Origin: Rhodopseudomonas palustris
GTDB lineage: Bacteria; Pseudomonadota; Alphaproteobacteria; Rhizobiales; Xanthobacteraceae
Reading direction: 5' to 3'
Length of the DNA: 64,000 nt
NCBI RefSeq assembly: GCF_013415845.1
Contig: NZ_CP058907.1
Location: 3,038,001 to 3,102,000 of the forward strand
The translations under genes and the position numbers were made by a program. Below the pieces are notes generated by a model that saw nothing but the letters and a program-made list of their open reading frames with translations, was not told where the DNA came from and searched no databases. The first letter of the stretch is position 1. Each line of letters starts with the position of its first letter. Shown in pieces: positions 44,621-54,493 of the stretch.

Positions 44621-45403
44621 CTATCGGTCGACGCTTGCGTGTGGCCAGTAGAACCTGTCGGTGGTCGGCCGAGCGCCAAAGATCGCCTGTCCGACCCGCA
44701 CCACGGTCGCCCCCTCCTCGATCGCGATCTCGAAATCACCCGACATGCCCATCGACAATTCGGTCAGGTCGGGATGAACCCGTATCGCGCGATCCCGCAG
44801 CTCCCGCAGCAGCCGGAAGCAGCCGCGGACGCGTCCGGTCTCGGCACTGAAGATCGCCAGCGTCATCAGACCGCGTGGCTTCAGCCGCGGATAGTCGGAC
44901 AGACGCTCGATGAAGGGAACGAGGTCGCAGGGAGCAAGACCGTACTTGCTCGCCTCGCCTGAGGTGTTGACCTGCACGAACACGTCGAGATCGCGTCCCT
45001 CCGCATCCAGCCGACGATTGAGTTCATCGGCGAGCCGCAGACTGTCGAGTGCATGGAATTCAGCCGCAAACCGAACGAGGTACTTCACCTTATTGGTCTG
45101 AAGGTGGCCGATGATCGACCAGCGGATCGGCAGATCCGCCAGGATGTCGCGCTTGTCGCGGGCCTCCTGTAGCTTGTTTTCGCCAAATTCTGAGATCCCG
45201 GCCGCATAGGCCCGGCGAAGCACACCGGCCGGCACGGTCTTCGTGACAGGCAAAAGACGCACCTCACCGTCGCTTCGCCCGCAGCGATGGCAAGCGGCCG
45301 AGATCTGCTCCCGAACCGACGTCAGGTTCGCCGCAAAGGCCGCGGCGGGATCGGCGCCGAAACGGGCGATCTCGTCCGGCAAGAGGTCGGGACTGGCAGG
45401 CAT
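44621..45403 (-). CDS. YggS-family PLP homeostasis protein
   Basis: The 260-residue product is an alanine-racemase-like TIM barrel. The PLP lysine is Lys55 (LLPVTKTV), followed by the family motifs GISEFGENKLQEARDK and WSIIGHLQTNKVKYLV, and LSMGMSGDFEIAIEEGATVVRVGQAIFG near the C-terminus. YggS/PROSC proteins bind PLP and balance the cellular pool; no enzymatic activity is known. Next to a second B6-linked set (SHMT, MocR-type regulator, pyridoxal kinase) it fits a role in PLP supply. It lies 20 bases downstream of the SHMT gene on the same strand. Confidence 0.9.
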   Translation of the reverse strand: MPASPDLLPDEIARFGADPAAAFAANLTSVREQISAACHRCGRSDGEVRLLPVTKTVPAGVLRRAYAAGISEFGENKLQEARDKRDILADLPIRWSIIGHLQTNKVKYLVRFAAEFHALDSLRLADELNRRLDAEGRDLDVFVQVNTSGEASKYGLAPCDLVPFIERLSDYPRLKPRGLMTLAIFSAETGRVRGCFRLLRELRDRAIRVHPDLTELSMGMSGDFEIAIEEGATVVRVGQAIFGARPTTDRFYWPHASVDR

Positions 45404-45423
45404 CGTGACACGAATACTCCTGA

Positions 45424-46728
45424 TCAGTAAGGGAGCGGAAAGCTCGCGGCCAGCCGCCGAACGCTCTTGTTGATCTCTTGCCGCGCTGCATCCAGCGTCC
45501 CGGCGCGGACGGCGTGGAGCGTTTCGAGGACAAGCCCGGCAATCTCGCGATACTGATCCGCGCCGAAGCCGCGGGACGTGCCGGCAGCCGTTCCCACACG
45601 GATGCCCGACGTCACCATTGGCTTCTCCGGATCGTTCGGGATCGCGTTCTTGTTGAGCGTGATCCCCACCGACTCCAAGGCCTGCTCGGCGATATTACCG
45701 GTCACTCCGAATGGCCGCAGATCGACAACGGCGAGATGGCAATCGGTGCCGCCCGAGGTGATCGTCAGCCCGCCATCCGCGAGCGCTTGCACCAGCACGC
45801 GGCAATTCTCGACGACGGCCTGCGCATAGGCTCCGAACTCCGGTTGCTGCGCCTCGCCAAAAGCGACGGCCTTCGCGGCGATCACATGCATCAGCGGGCC
45901 ACCCTGAAGCCCGGGGAACGTCGCTGAATTGATCTTCTTGGCGATGTTCGCATCGTTGGTCAGAACGAACCCGCCGCGCGGCCCGCGAAGCGTCTTGTGT
46001 GTCGTCGAGGTAACGACATCGGCAAACGGAACAGGCGACGGATAAACGCCTCCGGCCACGAGCCCGGCGAAGTGGGCCATGTCGACCATCAGGATCGCTT
46101 CAACCTCGTCGGCGATCTGGCGGAAGCGGCCGAAATCGATGATCCGCGGATAGGCCGACCCGCCAGCAATCAGCAGCCTTGGGCGATGCTGGCGCGCCTG
46201 TGCCGCCACCTGATCCATGTCGATGCGATGAGTCTCGGGGTCTACGCCGTAGCTGACGGCCTTGAACCAGCGGCCGGACATGTTGACCGGCGCCCCATGG
46301 GTCAGATGGCCGCCGGCCTTCAAATCCAGGCCGAGGATCGTATCGCCGGGTGCGAGCAATGCGAGAAACACCGCCTGATTGGCCTGGCTTCCCGAATGCG
46401 GCTGGACGTTGGCGTAGGCGCTGCCGAACAGCTGATTGACACGGGCGATCGCCAGATCCTCGATCGCGTCGACATTCGCGCAACCGCCGTAGTAGCGACG
46501 GTGCGGATAGCCTTCGGCATATTTGTTGGTCAGTACCGATCCCTGCGCGTCAAGAACCGCCCGGCTGACAAAATTCTCCGAGGCGATCAGCTCGATCGAG
46601 TCACGCTGGCGGGCTTCTTCATCGGCGATCGCGGCCGCGACAGCGTGATCAGCCGCGACTAGGCCGGCGGCGCTCACGCCCGGGTTTGCGATGGTGTGGA
46701 CGGCGTGCGGCGCAACGGATGGACCCAT
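45424..46728 (-). CDS. glyA: Serine hydroxymethyltransferase
   Basis: From the ATG at 46728, preceded by AGGAGATCAGCC, the product has 434 residues. It carries the SHMT signatures: [49 protein letters not shown], and [18 protein letters not shown] with the PLP-binding lysine. The enzyme interconverts serine and glycine with tetrahydrofolate. Its place between yggS and a MocR/PdxR-type gene suggests it is an accessory SHMT co-regulated with vitamin B6 genes, rather than the housekeeping copy, which cannot be judged from this window. Confidence 0.93.
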   Translation of the reverse strand: MGPSVAPHAVHTIANPGVSAAGLVAADHAVAAAIADEEARQRDSIELIASENFVSRAVLDAQGSVLTNKYAEGYPHRRYYGGCANVDAIEDLAIARVNQLFGSAYANVQPHSGSQANQAVFLALLAPGDTILGLDLKAGGHLTHGAPVNMSGRWFKAVSYGVDPETHRIDMDQVAAQARQHRPRLLIAGGSAYPRIIDFGRFRQIADEVEAILMVDMAHFAGLVAGGVYPSPVPFADVVTSTTHKTLRGPRGGFVLTNDANIAKKINSATFPGLQGGPLMHVIAAKAVAFGEAQQPEFGAYAQAVVENCRVLVQALADGGLTITSGGTDCHLAVVDLRPFGVTGNIAEQALESVGITLNKNAIPNDPEKPMVTSGIRVGTAAGTSRGFGADQYREIAGLVLETLHAVRAGTLDAARQEINKSVRRLAASFPLPY

Positions 46729-46881
46729 GGCTGATCTCCTTGATGCCGACGACTTGCCGCGCGCATCAGAAGACACGTGCTGCGTCGGTCACCAGGATCT
46801 AGCACGGGCGTGGTCTGGTCATCCCCTCCACTTCCGGCACTAAGACCAAACCAATTGATCGCAGCGGGACGCGGCGCCGGC

Positions 46882-48372
46882 TTAGGATTTCGCAGCCGCC
46901 CGAAGCGCTTTGGCGAGCTTCCTCACGGCGCCTTCGATCTCGAGCGGCGTGTACGCAGCAAAGCCCATCAGGAAGCCGGCCTCCCCGTCGCGCGCGTGAT
47001 GCAATCCAGACAGACCGAGCAACTCGATCCCGACACGCTGCGCGGCGTCGACAGCGACACGCTCCGCAAGGTCGCAGGTCAGCACGCAGGGAAGTTGTAG
47101 GCCGCCGACCGGAACGCGCGGCTCGACGAATCCAGACAGATATTTGCGGACGAGGCGGACGAGGACATCCAGGCGCTGGGCATAGACGCCGCGCATCGTG
47201 CGAACATGCGCGCCGAAATGTCCGCCCTCCATGAACCGGGCCAGCGTCAGTTGCGCCATCGAGGCGCTGTGACCATCCAGCAGCGTGCGCGCGACCGTCA
47301 TCGGCTTCACGAGCTGCGGCGGCAAGACGACGTAGCCGATCCGCAAGCCCGGAAACAGCGATTTGGTGAAGGTGCCGATGTAGACGGTCCGGTCGTGCGG
47401 ATCGAGACCTTGCACGCAAGCGGTCGGCTTGCCGGCGTAGTGGAATTCGCTGTCGTAATCGTCTTCGATGATCCAGGTCTGATGTCGCGCCGCCCATTCA
47501 ATCAATGCGAGGCGGCGATCCAGCGCCAGCGTCGCGCCGGTCGGAAACTGGTGAGAGGGCGTGAGGAACACCGCCTTGGCCCGGCGCGGCTGGGCCGTGA
47601 TCTGGTCGACGACGAGGCCCTGACGGTCGACCGGAATCGGAACGCACTCCAGACCTGCGGCATCGAACGCTTTGCGCGCGCCGTAATAGGCCGGATCTTC
47701 GATGAAGACACGATCGCCGGGATCGAGCAGCATATTCGCGCACAGCGACAGCGCCTGCTGCGAACTGGTGAGCACCAGAACCCGATCCGCCGAGGCGCGG
47801 GCGCCGCGTTCGAGGTTGACGTAGTCGGCAATGGCGCGGCGTAGCGGCTCGGTGCCCTGCGGATCGCAGTGTAGCAGGGTCTGCGCGCCCAGCTCCTTGC
47901 GGACTTGGCGTTCCAGTCGCTCCCACAGCGGAAGCGGAAACGTCCGCGCTTCCGGCACACCGTGGACGAACGGCCTCGGCAACAACTGCTCGCGAATGCC
48001 GCCGCTGCCGAACATCGCGGTCCCGCGCTTGCTGAGCTTCGGCGCCTGGCTGCGCAGCAGCGCGTCCCGCTGCGACAGGCGGCGGCCCGGCGCGAACTCC
48101 GTCACCTCCGCGACGAAGCTGCCGCTCCCCACACGCCGCTCGATGAAGCCCTCGGCATGCAGTTGGCCATAGGCGACCTCGATCGTATCGCGCGACACGC
48201 CAAGCGATTGAGCAAGCGCACGCGAGGCGGGCAGCGGCTTGCCTGCCCCCAGCACACCGTCGACGATCAGTTGACGGATGGCGCGCTGAACCCGTGCGTG
48301 CAACGGCATCGCCGCGTGGGCCGGATGCGCCACCCAGGCTTTGACGGATTCGAGCTGCGAGTGTTTGAACAA
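46882..48372 (-). CDS. MocR/PdxR-type transcriptional regulator
   Basis: The 496-residue product fuses a GntR winged helix (20-90: LHARVQRAIRQLIVDGVLGAGKPLPASRALAQSLGVSRDTIEVAYGQL) to an aminotransferase-like domain (about 130-490). The latter includes SSQQALSLCANML, IIEDDYDSEFHY and IGTFTKSLFPGLRIGY with the PLP lysine. Regulators of this architecture use PLP as effector; PdxR activates PLP synthesis or salvage genes. It diverges from a transporter and pyridoxal kinase pair and is 153 bases downstream of the SHMT start on the same strand. The 56-base gap to the transporter probably contains its operator. Confidence 0.9.
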   Translation of the reverse strand: MFKHSQLESVKAWVAHPAHAAMPLHARVQRAIRQLIVDGVLGAGKPLPASRALAQSLGVSRDTIEVAYGQLHAEGFIERRVGSGSFVAEVTEFAPGRRLSQRDALLRSQAPKLSKRGTAMFGSGGIREQLLPRPFVHGVPEARTFPLPLWERLERQVRKELGAQTLLHCDPQGTEPLRRAIADYVNLERGARASADRVLVLTSSQQALSLCANMLLDPGDRVFIEDPAYYGARKAFDAAGLECVPIPVDRQGLVVDQITAQPRRAKAVFLTPSHQFPTGATLALDRRLALIEWAARHQTWIIEDDYDSEFHYAGKPTACVQGLDPHDRTVYIGTFTKSLFPGLRIGYVVLPPQLVKPMTVARTLLDGHSASMAQLTLARFMEGGHFGAHVRTMRGVYAQRLDVLVRLVRKYLSGFVEPRVPVGGLQLPCVLTCDLAERVAVDAAQRVGIELLGLSGLHHARDGEAGFLMGFAAYTPLEIEGAVRKLAKALRAAAKS

Positions 48373-48428
48373 ATGGTCTGCCTTTGGGGCGGATAATGGA
48401 GGGGCATATCAGGCCACCGGGCGGCTAA

Positions 48429-49712
48429 ATGTCAATGCATCCATCTCTCGCCTCGCCCCAGCAGAAGATTGTCAGCCGCATGTCGTCCCGCCCTCCGCCG
48501 TCCCCGGTCCGCCTCGGCGACCTCACCCACCCGATCATCGCCGGCCTGATTTCTGTGATCGTCAACTACGGCGGCACGTTCATCCTGGTGTTTCAGGCCG
48601 CCAAGATCGCCGGCCTCAGTCCTGAGCTCACGGCATCGTGGGTCTGGTCGATTTCGATCGGCGTCGGACTAACCGGACTATTCCTGAGCCTCCGCTATCG
48701 CGAGCCGATCATCACCGCGTGGTCGACGCCAGCGGCGGCGTTCCTGGTTACAGCTCTGGCGACGACGCCGTATGCAGAGGCGATCGGCGCCTACACGATT
48801 TCGGCGGCGGCGTTCGTGGTGCTCGGCCTGTCCGGCTATTTCGAAAAGGTGATCCGTCTGATCCCGCCCGGGATCGCCTCGGGTTTGCTGGCCGGCATTC
48901 TGCTGCAGTTCGGCATCGGAGCTTTCGGCGGTGCCAGCGTCGATCCGTGGCTGGTCGGCCTGCTGATCGCCGCCTATGTCGCGTTGAAGCGATTTTCCGC
49001 GCGCTACGCCGTGGTCGGCATTCTGCTGCTCGGACTCGCGTTCCTGCTGACGCAAGGCCGTGTCGATTTGTCAGGCCTCAAGCTGGTCTTCGCGGCCCCG
49101 GTGTTCAGCATGCCGGAGTTTTCGCTCAACGCGCTATTGTCGGTGGCGTTGCCGCTGTTCCTGATCACGCTCACCGGTCAATACATGCCGGGAATGCTGG
49201 TGCTACGGAACGACGGGTTCAAGACCAGCGCCAATCCGATCGTGACCGTCACCGGTTTGGGTTCGCTCATCATGGCGCCGTTCGGCTCGCATGCTTTCAA
49301 CATCGCGGCGATCACGGCGGCGATCGCCACCGGCCGGGAGGCTCACGAAGACCCTTCCAAGAGATGGATTGCCGGCATCGCGGCGGGCTGTTTCTATGTG
49401 CTGGTCGGCGTGTTCGGCGTCACGCTCGCTGCTGTTTTCATGGCATTTCCAGCCACCTTCATCACCACCCTCGCCGGTCTCGCCCTGCTCGGCACCATCG
49501 GCGGCAGCCTTGCCGGGGCGATGGCAGACCCGAGCTCGCGCGAGGCGGCATTGATCACGTTCCTGGCGTCGGCCGCCAACATCAAGCTGCTCGGCATAGG
49601 CGGCGCATTCTGGGGCCTGCTGATCGGTGGACTCGCCTATGTTGTGCTCAACGGCCGGATGCCTTATCGCGCGACCACGGATCGCCGAGCGACTGAGGCG
49701 GCCGCGAAATGA
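48429..49712 (+). CDS. BenE-family transporter, possible B6 vitamer importer
   Basis: The 427-residue product has about twelve membrane helices of the benzoate/H+ symporter (BenE) family: IVNYGGTFILVFQAAKIAGL, WSTPAAAFLV, ISAAAFVVLGLSGYFEKVIRLIPPGIASGLLAGILLQFG and TLTGQYMPGMLVLRNDGFK. ATGs at 48429, 48435 and 48483 are possible; the last (MSSRPPPSPVRL) removes a non-conserved tail. Its stop overlaps the pyridoxal kinase ATG by four bases. The link to a PLP-sensing regulator and the kinase suggests import of pyridoxal or pyridoxine rather than benzoate; this is inference from context. Confidence 0.8.
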   Translation: MSMHPSLASPQQKIVSRMSSRPPPSPVRLGDLTHPIIAGLISVIVNYGGTFILVFQAAKIAGLSPELTASWVWSISIGVGLTGLFLSLRYREPIITAWSTPAAAFLVTALATTPYAEAIGAYTISAAAFVVLGLSGYFEKVIRLIPPGIASGLLAGILLQFGIGAFGGASVDPWLVGLLIAAYVALKRFSARYAVVGILLLGLAFLLTQGRVDLSGLKLVFAAPVFSMPEFSLNALLSVALPLFLITLTGQYMPGMLVLRNDGFKTSANPIVTVTGLGSLIMAPFGSHAFNIAAITAAIATGREAHEDPSKRWIAGIAAGCFYVLVGVFGVTLAAVFMAFPATFITTLAGLALLGTIGGSLAGAMADPSSREAALITFLASAANIKLLGIGGAFWGLLIGGLAYVVLNGRMPYRATTDRRATEAAAK

Positions 49713-50575
49713 ACCACGAGACAGCGCCGATGACGACTTCTATCATCTCGATCCAAAGCCAGGTCGTGCACGGCCACGTCGGCAACAGCGCTGCCGTGCT
49801 GCCGATGCAGGCGCACGGGCTGAACGTGGCGGCGGTGCCGACGACGCTGCTCTCCAATCATCCGGGCCTCGGGAGCACGCGCGGCCGGGTGTTGGACGCC
49901 GAACTGGTCGGCGAATTGCTGCGCGGGATCGAAGAACGCGGGCTGATCGAGACCAGCCGCTACATCGTGTCCGGCTATCTTGGCTCCCGCGCCAACGGCG
50001 AGGTGGTGGCTGCCTTCGTCAAGCGAGCCCGACAACTCAATCCCGCCATCACCTATATCTGCGATCCGGTGATGGGAGATTCCCATGTCGGGGTGTTCGT
50101 GCCCGATCCGGTTGCCGCGTGCATCTGCAACGAACTCGTCCCGCTCGCTGATCTGCTGACGCCCAACCATTTCGAGGCCGGACTGATCGCGGGCCACCCG
50201 CTGGCGACATGGCCCGAGCTCGAGGCCGCGGTCGACAAGATGCTGGCTTGGCGGGGCGCCCGTGTCGTCGTCACCAGTTGCAGGCTGGCAGATACGCCCG
50301 ACGACTCGCTGGAGAACATCGTGGTCGAGGGCGGGACCTCGACCCGACTGCCCTCGCCCCGCCTGGAGCTAGCGGCGGCGGGGACGGGCGATCTCTACAC
50401 CGGCCTTCTCACCGCTGGGCTCGCCCGCAATCTCCCTCTCGTCGATGCGGCCCGACGCGCCGCCGCCATTGTGCTCGACGTGTTGAAGCGCACCATGGCC
50501 GCCGGCGAACGCGAAATGCAGCTTGCCAGCGTCATCGACGCACTGAACCCCGCCCTGGGCCAGCCCACTCGATAA
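49709..50575 (+). CDS. pdxY: Pyridoxal kinase
   Basis: The product has 288 residues (an ATG at 49730 would give MTTSIISIQSQVVHGHVGNSA, the usual start). It belongs to the ribokinase-like PdxY/PdxK family: SQVVHGHVGNSAAVLPMQ binds the vitamer, YICDPVMGDSHVGVFV supplies metal-binding residues, LTPNHFEAGLIAG and GTGDLYTGLL include the catalytic aspartate and anion hole. It phosphorylates pyridoxal or related vitamers with ATP. Translational coupling to the upstream transporter supports an uptake-and-trapping pathway. Confidence 0.9.
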   Translation: MNHETAPMTTSIISIQSQVVHGHVGNSAAVLPMQAHGLNVAAVPTTLLSNHPGLGSTRGRVLDAELVGELLRGIEERGLIETSRYIVSGYLGSRANGEVVAAFVKRARQLNPAITYICDPVMGDSHVGVFVPDPVAACICNELVPLADLLTPNHFEAGLIAGHPLATWPELEAAVDKMLAWRGARVVVTSCRLADTPDDSLENIVVEGGTSTRLPSPRLELAAAGTGDLYTGLLTAGLARNLPLVDAARRAAAIVLDVLKRTMAAGEREMQLASVIDALNPALGQPTR

Positions 50576-50626
50576 CGCCGGATAATCCATCATCGAACGG
50601 CACTTCGGGGTGCCGGCGATCGAACA

Positions 50627-51436
50627 CTAAAGCCCCGGCGCGACCCACGCGGTCGAAATCGCACCGCGACCATCGAGGCCTATCCGCCAGTACAGCGGCC
50701 GCCGCTCGTGCTGCACCAGATAGACATCAACGCCGCCGTTGCCGACGCCGACAAACCCGACCGAACGAACCGCTCCGGCCTCGCCGATCTCCTCGTGCAA
50801 CTTTGCCAGTTGCTGTCTGGTGGCGTTGGCCAGCGCTTCCGTCATCTCGTCGTAGCACGGCTGACCACTGCGGATTCCGTCGATAAGTCGGCGCAGCGCG
50901 TCTTCCGTGCCGGCGCTCGGCCGATGACTGGTCAGTTTCTCAGCGAGCTGCTGTTCGATGCGCCGAGCCTCGTCCGCATTGATACGCGGCATCGGAATAT
51001 CGAGGCCGTTCTGATGTAGCACCAGCGATTGTGCCACGCCCGAAGCATCCGTCACGAAGCTGATCTGGGCGTCGACGACCTTGGCAAAGAACCGCGTCGG
51101 GCTGTCCGCGAACAGCGGCACGCCCGGCTGCCCGCTCAGTCGCGACACCAGCCGTCCGCTTTCGCGGCTGATCGTCATCACGCCCTGATTGGCGAGCTCG
51201 TAGAAGCCGACGTAGCGATCCAGGATTGCGGCATCGAGCCGAACTTCCTCGCGCCCGGAGCTTCGCGTCGGCTCCCCGGCGGACTGAACCGCAGCCGACA
51301 GCACATTCCAGTTCTGGCAGCCCAGAACCTTGGCGATCAGCTCCAGACTCTCACTTCGGGTGAGTTCGGCTTTCGGCTTGATGGCCTCGCGCAGCGTCTG
51401 CACCATGGCCTTTGCGTCGCGGAAATCGCGCATCAT
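50627..51436 (-). CDS. Hypothetical protein with glyoxalase-superfamily N-terminus and DUF3471-like domain
   Basis: From the ATG at 51436 the product has 269 residues. The first 60 (RDFRDAKAMVQTLREAI..., SLELIAKVLGCQNWNVLSA) match a short helical module often annotated as a glyoxalase-superfamily domain in rhizobia. Residues 80-160 (YVGFYELANQGVMTISRES, LSGQPGVPLFADSPTRFFAKVVDAQISFV) look like a beta-rich DUF3471-type domain. The C-terminus is helical with GFVGVGNGGVDVYLV. No catalytic residue set can be named. It converges on pdxY, with about 50 bases between. Confidence 0.55.
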   Translation of the reverse strand: MMRDFRDAKAMVQTLREAIKPKAELTRSESLELIAKVLGCQNWNVLSAAVQSAGEPTRSSGREEVRLDAAILDRYVGFYELANQGVMTISRESGRLVSRLSGQPGVPLFADSPTRFFAKVVDAQISFVTDASGVAQSLVLHQNGLDIPMPRINADEARRIEQQLAEKLTSHRPSAGTEDALRRLIDGIRSGQPCYDEMTEALANATRQQLAKLHEEIGEAGAVRSVGFVGVGNGGVDVYLVQHERRPLYWRIGLDGRGAISTAWVAPGL

Positions 51437-51679
51437 GAACCCTCTGCAGGGCGAACTGATCAGGTCAGATGCTTGCGTTACTGACTCCGTTCGCCTCGGC
51501 AAAGGGGGCAAGGGTCGCTCCGATACGTTCACCATTCCCCCGACGGGGCGCAAGCGGCGGGTCGTATCCACCCGCGACAACACTGGCGCGCGCCTGACTC
51601 GATGTCAAACGTCGGCGCAGCGTCGCACGATAGCGGCCGCGCGGCGCGATGCCGCGGGCCGGATCGTATCAGCGTTCGG
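51437..51679. other. Intergenic spacer downstream of collagen-like gene
   Basis: This 243-base stretch separates two genes on the minus strand. It probably holds the promoter of the glyoxalase-like gene and the terminator of the collagen-like gene. No open frame with protein-like composition was found. Confidence 0.3.
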
Positions 51680-52177
51680 TCAGTTCTTCGGCGCGGCTTC
51701 GCCAGCTTCACCCTTCGGGCCGGCGGGGCCGGTGGCGCCTGAGGGACCAGACGGGCCGGCAGGGCCCGCGGGACCGGCAGGACCAGCATCACCCTTCGAA
51801 CCGGCGGGACCCGCCGGGCCTGCAGGACCAGCGGGGCCGGCCGGGCCAGGGGCGCCTGCAGCGCCCGCTTCACCCTTCGGACCACGCGGTCCGCAATTGG
51901 CAACGAGCAGGCCGGTCAAGGTTTCGGTGCCCGACTTCAGGTCGAGCTTGCAAGTCTCGGGGGCGTCCGACAGCGAGAATTTGAAACGGCGCGATGACGA
52001 GCTCTTGGCCTTGTCGCCTGTGCCGACGACCTCGACCTCCTGGCCGGCCTTGGTGGTCTTGCCGGTGATCACCAGCTTGCCGCTCTCGATCGCCAGCGTG
52101 TCGATCTCCAGCGCCGAGGCTGCGCCGGAGGTCATCGCCAGGATCGCGGCTCCGACCAGAATGGATCGTCTTGCCAT
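51680..52177 (-). CDS. Exported collagen-like (GXY-repeat) protein
   Basis: From the ATG at 52177 ([22 protein letters not shown]) the product has 165 residues with a signal peptide. Residues 25-95 form a small beta-rich domain with one cysteine pair (ETCKLDL, ANCGP). After [11 protein letters not shown] about twenty collagen-type Gly-X-Y triplets follow, mostly GPAGPAGPA, with charged triplets GSKGDAG and GPKGEAG. Bacterial proteins of this type form triple helices and are often surface-exposed. The GC-rich repeated DNA is coding, not a CRISPR or satellite. Confidence 0.8.
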   Translation of the reverse strand: MARRSILVGAAILAMTSGAASALEIDTLAIESGKLVITGKTTKAGQEVEVVGTGDKAKSSSSRRFKFSLSDAPETCKLDLKSGTETLTGLLVANCGPRGPKGEAGAAGAPGPAGPAGPAGPAGPAGSKGDAGPAGPAGPAGPSGPSGATGPAGPKGEAGEAAPKN

Positions 52178-52423
52178 CAACTTCTCCCCACCTGTTGCAG
52201 TGACGCTTGCGCGTCGTGTCCATCGCCAAGGCGGCCGCCCGCGGTCGCCACAACCGAGGATAGCCGAATGAATGGCGGAGCATAGCCGGGGCAGCGCGAC
52301 ATTTTTGCTACGGAGCGCACAGTCCGCCGTGGACACCGGCGTGCGAACACCAGCGCCACGCCGGGATTGCGAACAAAGCAGGAATCTGGGAGCGTCCATC
52401 CTTCACCCGACAGGCGCTGATTC

Positions 52424-54487
52424 GTGTCCTTGCCCGCTCCGATCCTCGATGGCCTCAATCCCGAGCAGCGCTGCGCCGTCGAGCACGGCGCGGGGCCGGC
52501 GCCCTGCCCGCCGCTACTCGTGATCGCCGGCGCCGGCAGCGGTAAGACCAACACGCTGGCGCACCGGGTTGCGCATCTCGTCGTCGGCGGTGCCGACCCG
52601 TATCGCATCCTGCTGATGACGTTCTCGCGCCGCGCTGCCGCCGAGATGACCCGCCGGGTCGAGCGGATCGCCCGCAAGGTGCTCGGCGACCGCTCATCGG
52701 CGCTGAGCGGCGGCCTGCACTGGGCCGGCACCTTCCACGGCATCGGCGCCCGGCTGCTGCGCGACTATGCCGAGCGGATCGGGCTCGATCCAGGTTTCAC
52801 CATCCACGATCGGGAAGACTCTGCCGATCTGATGAACCTGGTCCGCCACGACCTCGGCTTCTCCAGGACCGACAGCCGGTTTCCGGCCAAGGCGACTTGC
52901 CTGTCGATCTACTCGCGCTGCGTCAATGCCGGCCAGCCGCTCGATGTCGTGCTCGGCGCCAACTACCCGTGGTGCGCCGGCTGGGCCGCCGAGCTGAAGC
53001 AACTATTCGCGGCCTATGTCGAAGCCAAGCAACGCCACAACGTGCTCGATTACGACGACCTGCTGCTGTACTGGGCGCAGGTGATGGAGGAGCCGGCTTT
53101 CGCCGAAGAGATCAGCGGCCGGTTCGATCACGTGCTGGTGGACGAGTATCAGGACACGAACGCCCTGCAGGCGCGGGTGCTACTGGCGCTCAAGCCCAAC
53201 GGCGCCGGATTGACCGTGGTCGGCGACGACGCGCAGGCGATCTACTCGTTCCGCGCCGCCACGGTGCGCAACATCCTCGACTTCCCGAAGGCCTTCGATC
53301 CGCCCGCTCGCGTCGTCACGCTGGACCGCAACTATCGCTCGACCCAGGCGATCCTGTCGGCCGCCAATGGCGTGATCGATCTGGCACGCGAGCGTTTCAC
53401 CAAGAACCTATGGACCGATCGGGCCGAAGGTTCGCGGCCGCTGCTGGTCGGCGTCCGCGACGAAGCCGATCAGGCGCGCTACATCGTCGAGCGGGTGCTC
53501 GATGCCCGCGAGGGCGGCGCGACGCTGAAGCAGCAGGCGGTGCTGTTCCGCACCTCGTCGCATTCCGCTCCGCTGGAGCTCGAGCTGACCCGGCGCAACA
53601 TCCCGTTCGTCAAATTCGGCGGGCTGAAGTTTCTCGACGCCGCGCACGTCAAGGACATGCTGGCGCTGCTGCGCTTCGTGCAGAACCCGCGCGACCGCGT
53701 CGCCGGATTCCGGGTGATGCTGCTGATGCAGGGCGTCGGCCCGGCGTCGGCGCAGAAGGCGCTGGATGCAATGACGGCCGCGGCCGACCCGCTCGGCGCC
53801 CTCACCGCGCTGCCCGCCCCGCCGCGCGCCGCCGCCGACTGGCGCGGCTTCGTCGCGGCGGTACAGGAGCTGCGCAGCGGCGATGCCGGCTGGCCGACCG
53901 AACTTGAGCGCGCGCTGATCTGGTACGCGCCGCATCTCGATCGCATCCACGAGGACGCCGAAACCCGCAGGGCCGACCTCGTGCAGCTCGCGCAGATCGC
54001 CTCGGGCTATCCGTCGCGCGAGCGCTTCCTCACCGAATTGACGCTCGATCCGCCGGACGCGACGTCCGATCAGGCCGGCGTGCCGACGCTCGACGACGAC
54101 TATCTGATCCTGTCGACGATCCATTCCGCCAAAGGCCAGGAATGGAAGCAGGTGTTCGTGCTCAACGTCGTCGATGGCTGCATGCCGTCCGACCTCGGCA
54201 CCGGTACCTCGGCCGAGATCGAGGAAGAGCGCCGCCTGCTCTATGTGGCGATGACGCGGGCGAAAGACGATCTGCACCTGGTGGTGCCACAGCGGTTCTT
54301 CACCCACGGCCAGAACGCCCAAGGCGACCGCCACGTCTATGCGGCCCGCACCCGGTTCATTCCCGAGCGGCTGCTGCCGCTGTTCGAACGCACCAGCTGG
54401 CCGCGCGTCACGCCCGAAGCCGCAGCGGCGGCGCAGCGCGGTCCGCGTATCGACATCAACTCGCGGATGCGGCGGATGTGGACCTGA
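52424..54487 (+). CDS. UvrD/Rep-family ATP-dependent DNA helicase
   Basis: The 687-residue product (GTG start) is a superfamily 1A helicase. Motif I is GAGSGKTNTLAHRV (about 36-49), motif Ia is RILLMTFSRRAAAEM, motif II is VDEYQDTN, motif III is VVGDDAQAIYSFR, motif IV region TLDRNYRSTQAIL, motif V STIHSAKGQEWKQVF and motif VI YVAMTRAKDDL. It unwinds DNA in 3'-5' direction by family. Many Rhodopseudomonas and Bradyrhizobium genomes have such a second UvrD-like helicase; its specific role is unknown. It is followed by a convergent small gene seven bases away. Confidence 0.92.
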   Translation: MSLPAPILDGLNPEQRCAVEHGAGPAPCPPLLVIAGAGSGKTNTLAHRVAHLVVGGADPYRILLMTFSRRAAAEMTRRVERIARKVLGDRSSALSGGLHWAGTFHGIGARLLRDYAERIGLDPGFTIHDREDSADLMNLVRHDLGFSRTDSRFPAKATCLSIYSRCVNAGQPLDVVLGANYPWCAGWAAELKQLFAAYVEAKQRHNVLDYDDLLLYWAQVMEEPAFAEEISGRFDHVLVDEYQDTNALQARVLLALKPNGAGLTVVGDDAQAIYSFRAATVRNILDFPKAFDPPARVVTLDRNYRSTQAILSAANGVIDLARERFTKNLWTDRAEGSRPLLVGVRDEADQARYIVERVLDAREGGATLKQQAVLFRTSSHSAPLELELTRRNIPFVKFGGLKFLDAAHVKDMLALLRFVQNPRDRVAGFRVMLLMQGVGPASAQKALDAMTAAADPLGALTALPAPPRAAADWRGFVAAVQELRSGDAGWPTELERALIWYAPHLDRIHEDAETRRADLVQLAQIASGYPSRERFLTELTLDPPDATSDQAGVPTLDDDYLILSTIHSAKGQEWKQVFVLNVVDGCMPSDLGTGTSAEIEEERRLLYVAMTRAKDDLHLVVPQRFFTHGQNAQGDRHVYAARTRFIPERLLPLFERTSWPRVTPEAAAAAQRGPRIDINSRMRRMWT

Positions 54488-54493
54488 CCGTGA

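Noticed and set aside
51700-51900. GC-rich repeated tract considered as CRISPR or satellite
   Set aside because: The repeats are 9-base Gly-Pro-Ala codons in frame within a signal-peptide protein; there are no spacers.
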